A stretch of 64,000 nucleotides of DNA from Hyphomicrobiales bacterium (GTDB taxonomy: Bacteria > Pseudomonadota > Alphaproteobacteria > Rhizobiales > Beijerinckiaceae), in assembly GCA_900466745.1 (NCBI GenBank), contig UBNE01000009.1, positions 62,001-126,000 on the forward strand, written 5' to 3'. The first letter of the stretch is position 1; each line of letters opens with the position of its first letter. The position numbers were made by a program, and so were the translations under genes. Below, in pieces: positions 8,313 to 17,160 of the stretch. The notes below the pieces were generated by a model. That model saw only the letters and a list, made by a program, of their open reading frames with translations. It made no database searches and was not told the origin of the DNA.

Positions 8313-8411
8313 CCGTCATGGGGAGGGGCGTGGCGACGAGGCAACCCAGGGGGACTGGGCGGCGCTCAGCCCCATCCTTCCCGGATTGCTTCGCTGCGCT
8401 CGCAATGACGG
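8313..8411. repeat. Imperfect palindromic intergenic repeat, family B, copy 2
   Basis: The left end is ccgtcatgggga with gcgacgaggcaacccaggg inside. The right arm is gattgcttcgctgcgctcgc and ends aatgacgg. It shares both arms and spacing with the copy at 1-100. It begins 19 bases after the HSDL2-like stop codon. Confidence 0.65.
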
Positions 8412-8503
8412 TAGCATGACGAGGCACCGTCATCGGTTTGACACGCGGCCCGGATCGGAGTTCCTGCCGATTCCCATCCCGCCCGTGCAGCGAGATTCGC
8501 GCC

Positions 8504-9493
8504 ATGCTGACGATTCACGGCATCTGCCCGGATTCGGGCGACAGGCTCCGGCAGGCCAGCGCGGCCTCGGACGGGAGCTTGCCCGCCGATGCGATCTGGA
8601 TCGACCTGCTCAACCCCACCCATGACGAGGACCGGCGCGTCGAGGAGCATCTCGGCATCGAGATTCCGACGCGCGAGGAGATGCACGACCTCGAGCCCTC
8701 GGAGATCATCTACACCGAGAACGGCGCCCGCTACATGACGGCGCGCGTCATCTGCCAGTCGGAGAGCATCGTTCCGAAGCTGGCCGACGTCACCTTCATC
8801 CTCACCGAGAAGGCGCTGGTCACCGTGCGCTACGACGAGCCCGGCGCCTTCAACATCTTCCTCAACCGGGCGACCAAGCCGGGCGGCTGCGGCCGGCAGC
8901 CCGAGGCGGTGCTCGACGGGCTGATCGAGGCGATCGTCGACCGCGCCGCCGAGGTGCTGCGCGGCGTCGGCGACAAGGTCGACATGGCCTCGCGCCGGAT
9001 CTTCGCCGGCCGCGCCCAGGACGTCGAGCAGGGCGGCGTCTACCAGGTGGTGATCCAGCGGATCGGCCAGCACGAGCACATCATCTCGAATGTCCGCGAG
9101 AGCATGATGTCGATCGAGCGCGTGCTGCTCTTCCTCTCGGCCAACTACAACCGGCCGAAGAAGGCGGCGACCGGCTTCTCGGCCGAATGGCGCTCGGCGG
9201 TGCGCGACGTGCAGGCCATCGAGGAGCACGCGACCTTCCTCTCCAGCAAGCTGCAATTCATGCTCGACGCCACGCTCGGCCTCGTCTCGATCGAGCAGAA
9301 CAAGATCATCAAGCTGTTCTCGGTGGTCTCGGTGGCGCTGATGCCGCCGACCCTGATCGCCTCGATCTATGGCATGAACTTCAGGGCCATGCCGGAGTTG
9401 GACTGGCGGTGGGGCTATCCGCTGGCGCTGGTCTCGATGGTCCTCTTCGCGGTGCTGCCCTATCTGTTCTTCCGCTGGAAGCGCTGGCTGTGA
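8504..9493 (+). CDS. corA: CorA family magnesium/divalent-cation channel
   Basis: A 329-residue protein with a large N-terminal cytoplasmic domain rich in acidic and helical segments. It ends in two transmembrane helices, with the family signature YGMNF at about residue 289 at the end of helix 1. The loop after GMN is MPELDWRWGYP, as expected for CorA, where it lines the pore mouth. The last helix ends in the basic tail FFRWKRWL. CorA works as a pentamer importing Mg2+. The ATG at 8504 is the first one consistent with the usual CorA N terminus. The neighbours do not suggest an operon. Confidence 0.93.
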   Translation: MLTIHGICPDSGDRLRQASAASDGSLPADAIWIDLLNPTHDEDRRVEEHLGIEIPTREEMHDLEPSEIIYTENGARYMTARVICQSESIVPKLADVTFILTEKALVTVRYDEPGAFNIFLNRATKPGGCGRQPEAVLDGLIEAIVDRAAEVLRGVGDKVDMASRRIFAGRAQDVEQGGVYQVVIQRIGQHEHIISNVRESMMSIERVLLFLSANYNRPKKAATGFSAEWRSAVRDVQAIEEHATFLSSKLQFMLDATLGLVSIEQNKIIKLFSVVSVALMPPTLIASIYGMNFRAMPELDWRWGYPLALVSMVLFAVLPYLFFRWKRWL

Positions 9494-9517
9494 CGCGGCG
9501 TTGCGGGCGGTTGCGCC

Positions 9518-9622
9518 AGAGCATCGGACCGAGAAGTGGAATCCGCTTTTCGGAGAAATCCGTTGCGCCAACAATGAGATCGATCATCGTTACCGCGTCC
9601 GAAAGGACGCGCGATGATCTAG
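9518..9622. repeat. Rhizobiales-type intergenic repeat with extended hairpin
   Basis: It begins agagcatcggaccgagaag. A strong hairpin follows: GATCATCG (9582-9589) pairs with CGATGATC (9612-9619), and inside it CGCGTCC (9594-9600) pairs with GGACGCG (9605-9611) around a GAAA tetraloop. Sequences like this recur between genes in this order (from memory). Its 3' edge is only 8 bases from the next start codon, so it may shape the ribosome site of the SLC13 gene. A fragment, agagcatgattccg, also occurs near 17146. Confidence 0.65.
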
Positions 9623-9629
9623 GATCCGG

Positions 9630-11408
9630 ATGACCCAGCCGCAGCTTCTCTCCGTCCTCCTCGTCGCCGGCATGATGGCCGCCTTCCTCTGGGGCCGCCT
9701 CCGCTACGACATCGTCGCGATGCTGGCGCTGCTCGCCGCGGTCGCGCTCGGGCTCGTCCCCGCCGCCGAGGCCTTCAAGGGCTTCTCCGACGACATCGTC
9801 GTCATCGTCGGCAGCGCGCTGGTGCTGAGCGCCGCGGTCGCCCGCTCGCGGATCATCGAAAGGCTGTTCTCGAAGCTGGGCTCCGGCACGGCCTCGACGC
9901 ATTGGCAGGTGCCGCTGCTGGTCTTCTCGGTCGCGATCCTGTCGGCGATCATCAAGAACATCGGCGCGCTCGCGATGATGCTACCGATCGCCTACCAGCT
10001 CGCGCGCAAGGGTGGAAAATCCCCCTCCGTCTTCCTGATGCCGATGGCCTTCGCCTCGCTGCTCGGCGGCATCGTCACGCTGGTCGGCACCTCGCCGAAC
10101 GTCATCGTCGCCCGCGTGCGGCAGGAACTCGGCGGCGAGCCGTTCCGCATGTTCGACTTCGCCCCGGTCGGCATCGTCGTGGCGCTCGCGGGCTGCGCCT
10201 TCCTCAGCGTCGGCTACCGGCTCCTGCCGCGCGGCCGGCGCGGCGCCGCCTCGCTCGACCAGGCCATCGCGATCAAGGACTACCTCACCGAGGCGCGGCT
10301 CGGCCCCAAATCGGCGCTGGCGGGCAAGACCGTCGCCGCGCTCAAGGCGCTGGGCGGCGGCAATGTCGAGATCGTGCAGATCCTGCGCGACGAGCGCCGC
10401 GTCAAGGCGCCCTTGCCCGATGCCGGGCTGCGCGCGGGCGACCTGCTGCTGCTGCGCGGCGACGCCGCCCTGCTCGAGCGCGTCGTGGCCGAGGGCGGAC
10501 TCGACCTGATCGGCAAGGACCGGCCGACGGAGAAGGAGGACGCGCTCGACCCGGACCGCACGGCCGAGGCGATCATCGGCCCGGATTCCGTGCTGGTCGG
10601 CCAGTCGGCCGGCGATATCGGCCTGCATGCCCGCTTCGGGGTCAACATGCTGGCGATCAGCCGTTCCGGCGAGCGCTTCAGCCAGCGGCTGCGCGACATC
10701 CGGCTGCGGGCCGGCGACGTCGTGGTGATTCAGGGCGACGAGAAGCTGCTGCCGGAGAAGCTCTCGGAGATGGGCCTGCTGCCGCTGGCGGACCGCCTCG
10801 TGCCGCTGGGCTCGACCCGGCGCGTGGTGCTGACCGTCGCCATCGCGCTCGCGGCCGTGGCGACGCTGGCAGCCGGGCTCGCGCCGGTGCCGCTGGTCTT
10901 CTTCGCGGCGGCCGTGCTGCTCATTGCCTTCCGCTGCGTGCCGCTGCGCGAGGCCTATCGCAACATCGACGCGCCGATCCTGATCATGCTCGCCGCGCTG
11001 ATCCCGGTCAGCGATTCGTTGCGGACGACGGGCACCACGGAGCTGTTCGCCTCCTGGCTGGCGCTGTTCGGCGCCGGGCTGCCGGGCTGGGCCGCCGTCG
11101 CGCTGATCCTGATCGCGGCGATGGCGGTGACGCCCTTCCTCAACAACGCGGCGACCGTGCTGGTGATGGCGCCGATCGGTGCGGGCTTCGCCCGGAACCT
11201 GGACTACAATCCCGACGCCTTCCTGATGGCGGTGGCGATCGGCGCGGCCTGCGACTTCCTCACGCCGATCGGCCATCAGTGCAACACGCTGGTGATGGGC
11301 CCCGGCGGCTACCGCTTCGGCGATTATGCCCGGCTCGGCGCGCCGCTCTCGCTGATCGTCATCCTGCTCGCCGTGCCGATGATCCTGCTGGTCTGGCCGC
11401 TGCGGTAG
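9630..11408 (+). CDS. SLC13-family anion symporter with two TrkA-C domains
   Basis: A 592-residue membrane protein. The N-terminal half has about five membrane segments and the re-entrant motif KNIGALAMMLPIAYQ. Two regulatory TrkA-C (RCK_C) domains follow at about residues 205-290 and 295-380, each ending in a GD(L/V)xxxxG strand (AGDLLLLRGD, AGDVVVIQGD). The C-terminal half repeats the transport fold with FLNNAATVLVMAPIG. This is the DASS architecture used for sulfate, di- and tricarboxylates; the ligand is not evident. It starts directly behind the repeat hairpin at 9582-9619, with AGGA at 9621-9624 as the ribosome site. Confidence 0.9.
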   Translation: MTQPQLLSVLLVAGMMAAFLWGRLRYDIVAMLALLAAVALGLVPAAEAFKGFSDDIVVIVGSALVLSAAVARSRIIERLFSKLGSGTASTHWQVPLLVFSVAILSAIIKNIGALAMMLPIAYQLARKGGKSPSVFLMPMAFASLLGGIVTLVGTSPNVIVARVRQELGGEPFRMFDFAPVGIVVALAGCAFLSVGYRLLPRGRRGAASLDQAIAIKDYLTEARLGPKSALAGKTVAALKALGGGNVEIVQILRDERRVKAPLPDAGLRAGDLLLLRGDAALLERVVAEGGLDLIGKDRPTEKEDALDPDRTAEAIIGPDSVLVGQSAGDIGLHARFGVNMLAISRSGERFSQRLRDIRLRAGDVVVIQGDEKLLPEKLSEMGLLPLADRLVPLGSTRRVVLTVAIALAAVATLAAGLAPVPLVFFAAAVLLIAFRCVPLREAYRNIDAPILIMLAALIPVSDSLRTTGTTELFASWLALFGAGLPGWAAVALILIAAMAVTPFLNNAATVLVMAPIGAGFARNLDYNPDAFLMAVAIGAACDFLTPIGHQCNTLVMGPGGYRFGDYARLGAPLSLIVILLAVPMILLVWPLR

Positions 11409-11444
11409 GGGCTCGGCGCCCGGCGGATGCCGTGCGGGCCCGGC

Positions 11445-12509
11445 TCAGGCCAGCACCCGCGCCATGACCTGCTTCAGCGCCCGGTCGTCGCGCTCCAGCC
11501 AGCCGGGAATCGGCAGGTCCTTCGAGCGCAGGAACTCCGGGTTGAACAGCTTCGACTGGTAGCGCGTGCCGTAGTCGCAGAGCACCGTCACGATGGTATG
11601 GCCCGGCCCCATCCGCTGCGCCAGCCGGATCGCGCCGGCGACGTTGATCCCCGACGAGCCGCCGAGGCACAGGCCCTCATGCTCCAGCAGGTCGAAGACG
11701 ATCCGCACCGCTTCCGCGTCCGGGATCTGGAAGGCGGCGTCGACCGTCAGCCCTTCGAGATTGGCGGTGATCCGGCCCTGGCCGATGCCCTCGGTGATCG
11801 AGGAGCCTTCCGCCTTGAGCACGCCGGTCGTGTACCAGGAATAGAGCGCGGCGCCCATCGGATCGGCGAGGCCGATCGTCACCTTGGGGTTGCGCGCCTT
11901 CAGCGCCATGCCGACGCCGGCGAGCGTCCCGCCCGAGCCGACCGCGCAGATGAAGCCGTCGACCGCGCCGGCCGTCTGCTCCCAGATCTCCGGCCCGGTG
12001 GTGTCGAGATGGCCCTGCCGGTTGGCGACGTTGTCGAACTGGTTGGCCCAGACCGCGCCGTTGGGCCCGGTCTTCGCCAATTCCTCGGCGAGGCGGCCCG
12101 AAACCTTCACATAATTGTTCGGATTGGCGTAGGGCGCGGCCGGCACCTCGACCAGCGTCGCGCCGGCGAGCCGCAGCATGTCCTTCTTTTCCTGGCTCTG
12201 CGTCTCGGGGATGACGATGACCGAGCGATAGCCCAGCGCATTGCCGACCAGCGCGATGCCGATGCCGGTATTGCCCGCCGTGCCCTCGACGATGACGCCG
12301 CCCGGCTTCAGCAGCCCCTTCGCCTCGGCGTCGCGGATGATGGCGAGCGCGGCACGGTCCTTGACCGACTGGCCGGGATTCATGAATTCGGCCTTGCCGA
12401 GGACGGTGCAGCCGGTTTCCGCCGAGGCCCTCTGCAACTTGATCAGCGGCGTGTTGCCGATGGCTTCGATGACGCCGTCCTTGAGGTCGATCTTCGCGCG
12501 GATGGTCAT
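11445..12509 (-). CDS. cysK: Cysteine synthase A (O-acetylserine sulfhydrylase)
   Basis: This PLP enzyme makes cysteine from O-acetylserine and sulfide. Its PLP lysine is in NPGQSVKDRAAL (Lys50). The substrate loop is EGTAGNTGIG, the phosphate-binding glycines are GSGGTLAG near residue 200, and SSGINVAGA lies near the C terminus. At 354 residues it is 30-40 longer than enteric CysK, owing to a C-terminal tail (SKLFNPEFLRSKDLPIPGWL). This matches the longer alphaproteobacterial form and also resembles cystathionine-beta-synthase catalytic cores. The ATG at 12509 follows GGGAAA. It is divergent from the RNA methyltransferase. No serine acetyltransferase gene is in the window. Confidence 0.93.
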   Translation of the reverse strand: MTIRAKIDLKDGVIEAIGNTPLIKLQRASAETGCTVLGKAEFMNPGQSVKDRAALAIIRDAEAKGLLKPGGVIVEGTAGNTGIGIALVGNALGYRSVIVIPETQSQEKKDMLRLAGATLVEVPAAPYANPNNYVKVSGRLAEELAKTGPNGAVWANQFDNVANRQGHLDTTGPEIWEQTAGAVDGFICAVGSGGTLAGVGMALKARNPKVTIGLADPMGAALYSWYTTGVLKAEGSSITEGIGQGRITANLEGLTVDAAFQIPDAEAVRIVFDLLEHEGLCLGGSSGINVAGAIRLAQRMGPGHTIVTVLCDYGTRYQSKLFNPEFLRSKDLPIPGWLERDDRALKQVMARVLA

Positions 12510-12650
12510 GGCCGGATTTCCCAATTCGTCCCTGACCTGATAGGCGAAAGCCTTGCAGAGGTCACCAGCAAGCGGTCGGCCCGCCCCGAGTTCGGAACAA
12601 TGCCAGTCGCCAAGCCGCAAGCCGGAGAGAAATCTTCTCCGAAGCTCGCC

Positions 12651-13889
12651 ATGAACGAAATCCTGTCCGTCGATCGGCTCGGGCAGCGCGGCGACGGCAT
12701 CGCGCGGGGGCCGTCCGGCAGTGTCTTTATTCCTTATGCGCTGCCGGGAGAGACCGTGCGCGCCGTGGTCGATGGCGAGCGCGGCCAGCTCGTCGAGATC
12801 ATCGCGCCGGCCGAATCCCGCATCGCCGCGATCTGCCCGCTTTTCACCCGCTGCGGCGGCTGCGCCGCCCAGCACATGGCGCCGGGGCTCTATCGCGAAT
12901 GGAAGCGCCGGCAGGTCGTGACCGCGCTGGAGCATGCCGGCGTCGCCGCCCCGGTCGGCGATCTGGTCGACGCCCATGGCGCCGGGCGCCGGCGCGTCAC
13001 CTTCCATGCCCGCCGCCAGGGCGAGGCGATGGTCGCCGGCTTCATGGCGGCGCGCAGCCATGAGCTGATCGCGGTCGAGGCCTGTCCGGTGCTGGCGCCG
13101 GGCCTCGACCGCGCGCCGGCCGTGGCGCAGATGCTGGCGAGCCGCATGGGCGGCGCCGGCAAGCCGCTCGACATCCAGATCACGGCCTCGGAGGCCGGGC
13201 TCGATGTCGACCTGCGCGGCCACGGCCCGCTCGGCGACAGGCTCAGGCTCGCCCTGACCCAGCTCGCGGAGCGGCTCGACCTCGCCCGGCTCTCCAACCA
13301 TGGCGAGATCGTCGTCGAGCGCCGCCCGCCCTTGCAGCGCATGGGCAAGGCGCTGGTCGCTCCTGCCGCCGGCGGCTTCCTGCAGGCGACGGCGCTGGGC
13401 GAGGAGACTCTGGCGGAGCTCGTCACCGCCGCCCTGCCGAAAGGCAGGCGCGCCGCCGATCTCTTCGCCGGCTGCGGCCCGTTCAGCTTCCGCATCGCGG
13501 AGCGGATGCAGGTCACCGCCATCGAGAGCGACAAGGCGGCGATGCTGGCGCTGGCGAAGGGTTTCGGCGCCACGCCGGGCCTGAAGCCGATCGCGACCGA
13601 GACGCGCGACCTCTTCCGCCGCCCGCTGCTGGAGCATGAACTCAACGGCTTCGACGTGGTGGTGCTCGATCCGCCGCGTGCCGGCGCCGAGGCGCAGGTC
13701 AGGCGGCTGGCGGCCTCGAAGGTCAGGGACGTGATCTATGTTTCCTGCGACGCCGGCAGCTTCGCGCGCGACGCCGCGATTCTGGTTGCGGGCGGCTATG
13801 CGCTGGAGGCCGTGACGCCGGTCGACCAGTTCCGCTATTCCGCTCATGTCGAGCTGGTCGGCGTGTTCCGGCGGGGCAGGAAGGGCTAG
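12651..13889 (+). CDS. TRAM/4Fe-4S class I RNA (uracil-5-)methyltransferase (RlmD/TrmA family)
   Basis: A 412-residue enzyme of the m5U RNA methyltransferase family. An N-terminal TRAM-like segment (about 1-55) is followed by the iron-sulfur motif CPLFTRCGGC (Cys-x5-Cys-x2-Cys), with a later Cys in VEACPVL as fourth ligand. The SAM motif is ADLFAGCGPFSF, and the catalytic cysteine lies in VIYVSCDAGSFARD. By family it methylates 23S rRNA or tRNA uridines; which one is not decidable here. An in-frame ATG at 12600 would add 17 residues, but 12651 fits the usual TRAM start. It is divergent from cysK. Its stop is 9 bases before the next gene. Confidence 0.88.
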   Translation: MNEILSVDRLGQRGDGIARGPSGSVFIPYALPGETVRAVVDGERGQLVEIIAPAESRIAAICPLFTRCGGCAAQHMAPGLYREWKRRQVVTALEHAGVAAPVGDLVDAHGAGRRRVTFHARRQGEAMVAGFMAARSHELIAVEACPVLAPGLDRAPAVAQMLASRMGGAGKPLDIQITASEAGLDVDLRGHGPLGDRLRLALTQLAERLDLARLSNHGEIVVERRPPLQRMGKALVAPAAGGFLQATALGEETLAELVTAALPKGRRAADLFAGCGPFSFRIAERMQVTAIESDKAAMLALAKGFGATPGLKPIATETRDLFRRPLLEHELNGFDVVVLDPPRAGAEAQVRRLAASKVRDVIYVSCDAGSFARDAAILVAGGYALEAVTPVDQFRYSAHVELVGVFRRGRKG

Positions 13890-13898
13890 GGCTTCACG

Positions 13899-15311
13899 AT
13901 GAGCGCAATTCTCGATCGTATGGCCGGCATCGTCGGCGCGAAGAACGTCGTCACCGATGCCGACGCGATGGTGCCCTATCTCAAGGAATGGCGCGATCTG
14001 TTCCGCGGCAAGGCTCGCGGCGTGGTCCGTCCCGGCTCGACCGCCGAGGTCGCCGAGCTGGTGAAGCTTGCGGCCGAGACCGGTACGACGCTGGTGCCGC
14101 AGGGCGGCAATACCGGCCTCGTCGGCGGCCAGATCCCGATCGCGGACGGCAGGGAGATCATCCTCTCGCTGCAGCGCCTGGACAAGGTCCGCGCCGTCGA
14201 CGCCGAGGGCGACACCATGATCGTCGAGGCCGGCGTCACGCTGAAGCGGGCGCAGGACGCGGCGGAGGCGGCAGGCCGTCTCTTCCCGCTCTCGCTGGCC
14301 TCCGAAGGCTCCTGCACCGTCGGCGGCAATCTCTCGACCAATGCCGGCGGCACCGCCGTCCTCGCCTACGGCAATGCCCGCGAGCTCTGCCTCGGGCTTG
14401 AGGTCGTGCTGCCGGACGGGCGCATCTGGAACGGCCTGCGCCAGCTCCGCAAGGACAACACCGGCTACGATCTGAAGGACCTCTTCATCGGCGCCGAAGG
14501 CACGCTCGGCATCATCACCGCGGCCGTGCTCAAGCTTTTCCCGCTGCCGGCGGTGCGCGCCACGGCCTTCCTCGCCGTGCCGAATCCGGAAGCGGCGCTG
14601 GACCTGCTCAACGCCGCCAAGGCCGGCGCCGGCGGCACGCTCACCACTTTCGAGCTGATGCCGCGCATCGGCCTCGACTTCGTCCTGCGCCATGCGTCGG
14701 GCGCGCGCGATCCGCTCTCCGAGCCGTCGCCCTGGTATGTGCTGATGGAGGTTTCGGCCCAGTCCGCCGCCGGGCTCGACGCGCATGTCGAGGCCTTCCT
14801 CGGCGAGGCGCTGGAGAAGGGCATCGTCACGGATGCGGCGCTGGCCGGCTCGCTGACCCAGCGTGCCGATTTCTGGAAGCTGCGCGAGATGCTCTCGGAG
14901 GTGCAGACTTATGAGGGCGGCTCGATCAAGCACGACGTTTCGGTGCCGGTCCATGCCACCCCGGAATTCCTGAAGCGCGCGATCGCGCTGGTCGAGGCGA
15001 TGGTGCCGGGCTGCCGGCCGGTGCCCTTCGGCCATCTCGGCGACGGCAACATCCATTTCAACGTCAGCCAGCCGGTCGGCGGGGACAAGCAGGCCTTCCT
15101 GGCGCGCTGGAGCGAGATGAACGAGGCGGTCCACGCCATCGTCGCCGAGCTGCACGGCTCGATCTCGGCGGAGCACGGCATCGGCCGCCTCAAGCGCGAC
15201 CTGCTGCCGGGCGTGAAGGACCCGGTCGAGCTCGACCTGATGCGCGCGATCAAGCAGACGCTCGACCCGAAGGGCATCTTCAATCCGGGCGCGGTGCTGG
15301 CTACCAGGTAA
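13899..15311 (+). CDS. FAD-binding 2-hydroxyacid dehydrogenase (D-2-hydroxyglutarate dehydrogenase-like)
   Basis: A 470-residue flavoprotein of the VAO family. The FAD pyrophosphate loop is VPQGGNTGLVGGQIP (about residues 66-80), with GSCTVGGNLSTNAGG for FAD binding at about 138-152. The C-terminal FAD-oxidase domain has GHLGDGNIHFNVSQP, including the metal-binding histidines, and ISAEHGIGRLKRDLL. The spacing and GDGNIHFN fit D-2-hydroxyglutarate or D-lactate dehydrogenases, which pass electrons to an electron-transfer flavoprotein. It is a distant paralogue of glcD at 34158. It lies 9 bases behind the RNA methyltransferase, so the two are probably transcribed together. Confidence 0.9.
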   Translation: MSAILDRMAGIVGAKNVVTDADAMVPYLKEWRDLFRGKARGVVRPGSTAEVAELVKLAAETGTTLVPQGGNTGLVGGQIPIADGREIILSLQRLDKVRAVDAEGDTMIVEAGVTLKRAQDAAEAAGRLFPLSLASEGSCTVGGNLSTNAGGTAVLAYGNARELCLGLEVVLPDGRIWNGLRQLRKDNTGYDLKDLFIGAEGTLGIITAAVLKLFPLPAVRATAFLAVPNPEAALDLLNAAKAGAGGTLTTFELMPRIGLDFVLRHASGARDPLSEPSPWYVLMEVSAQSAAGLDAHVEAFLGEALEKGIVTDAALAGSLTQRADFWKLREMLSEVQTYEGGSIKHDVSVPVHATPEFLKRAIALVEAMVPGCRPVPFGHLGDGNIHFNVSQPVGGDKQAFLARWSEMNEAVHAIVAELHGSISAEHGIGRLKRDLLPGVKDPVELDLMRAIKQTLDPKGIFNPGAVLATR

Positions 15312-15332
15312 GCTCGGACAGCGCGGGGAAAC

Positions 15333-15473
15333 CTCTCCCGGAGGGAGAGGGCAGGGTGAGGGGTAGGCCGTTGGACGTTTCGGCTGTGACCTGACCGCTG
15401 CTGCGATTGGGACGTGAAAACTGGTCCAGGGGCCTACACCTCACCCCTACCTCTCTCCTTACAGGAGAGGGGA
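15333..15473. repeat. Long inverted repeat between the D-2HG dehydrogenase and ggt
   Basis: The left arm (15333-15370) contains ctctcccggagggagaggg and gtgaggggtaggcc. The right arm (15432-15473) contains ggcctacacctcacccc and ccttacaggagagggg, its imperfect reverse complement. Each arm also has a small internal ctctcc/ggagag hairpin. It sits between converging genes and could terminate both. This is a dispersed intergenic repeat by appearance. Confidence 0.6.
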
Positions 15474-15513
15474 TCCCGCGCCCCTTTTTGCAGCGGTGCT
15501 CAATTGCGACACC

Positions 15514-17112
15514 TCAGGGCGTCGCGACATACCCATCCCGGCGCGGATCGGCGGCACCCGTAAACACCCCCGTCTCCGGATCGACCGCGACCGCCTGCAT
15601 GCCGCCGCAGCGCATGGTCCAGCCGACGTCGAAGGCGCGCGCGTCGTGTCCGCGCCGGACGAGCTCGGCGATCGTCTCGGGCGCGATGCGGTTCTCGATC
15701 TCGACGAGGCGGCCGTCCCAGAGCCGGGCGCGCGGCGCCTCGATCGCCTCCTGCAAGGGCAGGCCGAAATCGCAATACTGCACCATCGCCTGCGCCTGCG
15801 TCTGCATGATGCCGTAGCTGCCGGGCGTGCCGAGGGCGAGCACGGGGCGACCGTCGCGCGTCGAGATCGAGGGCGACATGCACATCGCCAGCGCGTCGCC
15901 GGGCTTCGCCCGGTTCGGGCTGCCGGTCTGCACGTCGGCCCAGTACAGGAAATTGTTGAGGCACAGCCCCGTTCCCGGCACGACGACGCCGCTGCCGAAG
16001 GGGCTGCCGAGGCTCTGCGTGATGCAGATCAGGTTGCCGTCGCTGTCCGCGACCGAGAGCGAGGTCGTATGCGCCGGGTCCTCCTTGTCCTGCGGCGTCC
16101 ACTGCTCGGTCGGGCCGCTCACCGGCTCGCCGTCGGTCAGGCGCCGGCGCAACCGCTCGACCGAGGCGTCCGACAGGATCTCAGCCAGCTTGTCCGGGCC
16201 CGGATTGTTGTGGGCGATGCGCTCGCCCGCCGCCAGCCGGATGGCGCGATAGACGAGGTCGAGATGCTCCGGCCCGTCCTTCGGCAGCGAGGCGAGGTCG
16301 AGCCCTTCGAGAAGGCGCAGCGTCAGCAGGAACTGGAAGCCCTCGCAAGGCGGCGGCGGCACATGCACCGTGAGCCCGCGATAGGAAGCGGCGAGCGGTT
16401 CGCGCCAGACCGTCTTCACCGCGTCGAGATCGGCCATCGTCAGCGTACCGCCGAGCGCCTTGAGATGCGCCACGACCTTTTCGCCGAGCGCACCGCGATA
16501 GAAATGGTCCGGCCCCTCGGCCGCGATCTCGCTCAGCGACTGCGCCAGGTCGGATTGGACCAACAGCGAGCCGAGATGCATGGCCTTGCCGTCCGGCTGG
16601 TAGTTCCGCGACCAGGCCGGATAAAGCGCGGAATATTTCCGCAGCAGCGGGTCGTTCTCCTCGAACTCCGCCGCGCCGAACTCGGCCAGCGCGAAACCGT
16701 CCCGCGCCAGCGCGATCGCCGGTGCGAAGACCTCGGCCAGCGATTTGCGCCCATAGCTCTTCACCAGCTCGCACCAGCCGGCGAGGTTGCCGGGCGAGGC
16801 GACGGCGAGCGGGCCGCGCTCCAGATCGGAACGCTTGTTGAAGCGCCCGGCCGGGAAGCTCGCCGGGATCGGCGGCACGAAATCGAGAACCCGGATGCGC
16901 CGTTCCGCCCCGACCCACATGGTGGCGAAGCCCATCCCGGCCAGGCCCGACATGAAAGGCTCGACCACGTTGAGCGCGGCGGCGGTCGCAGCCGCCGCGT
17001 CGAAGGCGTTGCCGCCCTGGGCCAGCAGCCGCGCGCCGGCCTGCGCCGCGAGCGGATGGGCGGCGGCGACCATGCCGTGGCGGGAGGTCATGGTGGGGCG
17101 GCGACCGTGCAT
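15514..17112 (-). CDS. ggt: Gamma-glutamyltransferase family Ntn-hydrolase
   Basis: A 532-residue self-processing enzyme that cleaves gamma-glutamyl bonds such as glutathione. The autocatalytic cleavage site is before Thr349 in PAHTTSLSVAD, which would be the N-terminal nucleophile of the small subunit. The oxyanion/glycine motif is LGSPFGSGVVVPGTG, and the N-terminal signature GGNAFDAAAATAAALNVVEP lies at about residues 34-53. No signal peptide is visible, so it is probably cytoplasmic, as for the shorter FGAM- or cephalosporin-acylase-like members. The ATG at 17112 has a GAGGA ribosome site. It ends near the inverted repeat at 15333-15473 and is convergent with the dehydrogenase. Confidence 0.92.
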   Translation of the reverse strand: MHGRRPTMTSRHGMVAAAHPLAAQAGARLLAQGGNAFDAAAATAAALNVVEPFMSGLAGMGFATMWVGAERRIRVLDFVPPIPASFPAGRFNKRSDLERGPLAVASPGNLAGWCELVKSYGRKSLAEVFAPAIALARDGFALAEFGAAEFEENDPLLRKYSALYPAWSRNYQPDGKAMHLGSLLVQSDLAQSLSEIAAEGPDHFYRGALGEKVVAHLKALGGTLTMADLDAVKTVWREPLAASYRGLTVHVPPPPCEGFQFLLTLRLLEGLDLASLPKDGPEHLDLVYRAIRLAAGERIAHNNPGPDKLAEILSDASVERLRRRLTDGEPVSGPTEQWTPQDKEDPAHTTSLSVADSDGNLICITQSLGSPFGSGVVVPGTGLCLNNFLYWADVQTGSPNRAKPGDALAMCMSPSISTRDGRPVLALGTPGSYGIMQTQAQAMVQYCDFGLPLQEAIEAPRARLWDGRLVEIENRIAPETIAELVRRGHDARAFDVGWTMRCGGMQAVAVDPETGVFTGAADPRRDGYVATP

Positions 17113-17160
17113 CAGCGTTTCCTCATCCTGCTTTTGCGCGATCAGAGCATGATTCCGGCG

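Noticed and set aside
12600..12650. Earlier ATG for the RNA methyltransferase
   Set aside because: It would add 17 Lys/Pro-rich residues ahead of the TRAM-like start and has no better ribosome site. It is kept as an alternative only.
17141..17160. Fragment agagcatgattccg before ggt
   Set aside because: It resembles the start of the repeat at 9518 but is too short to call a copy.
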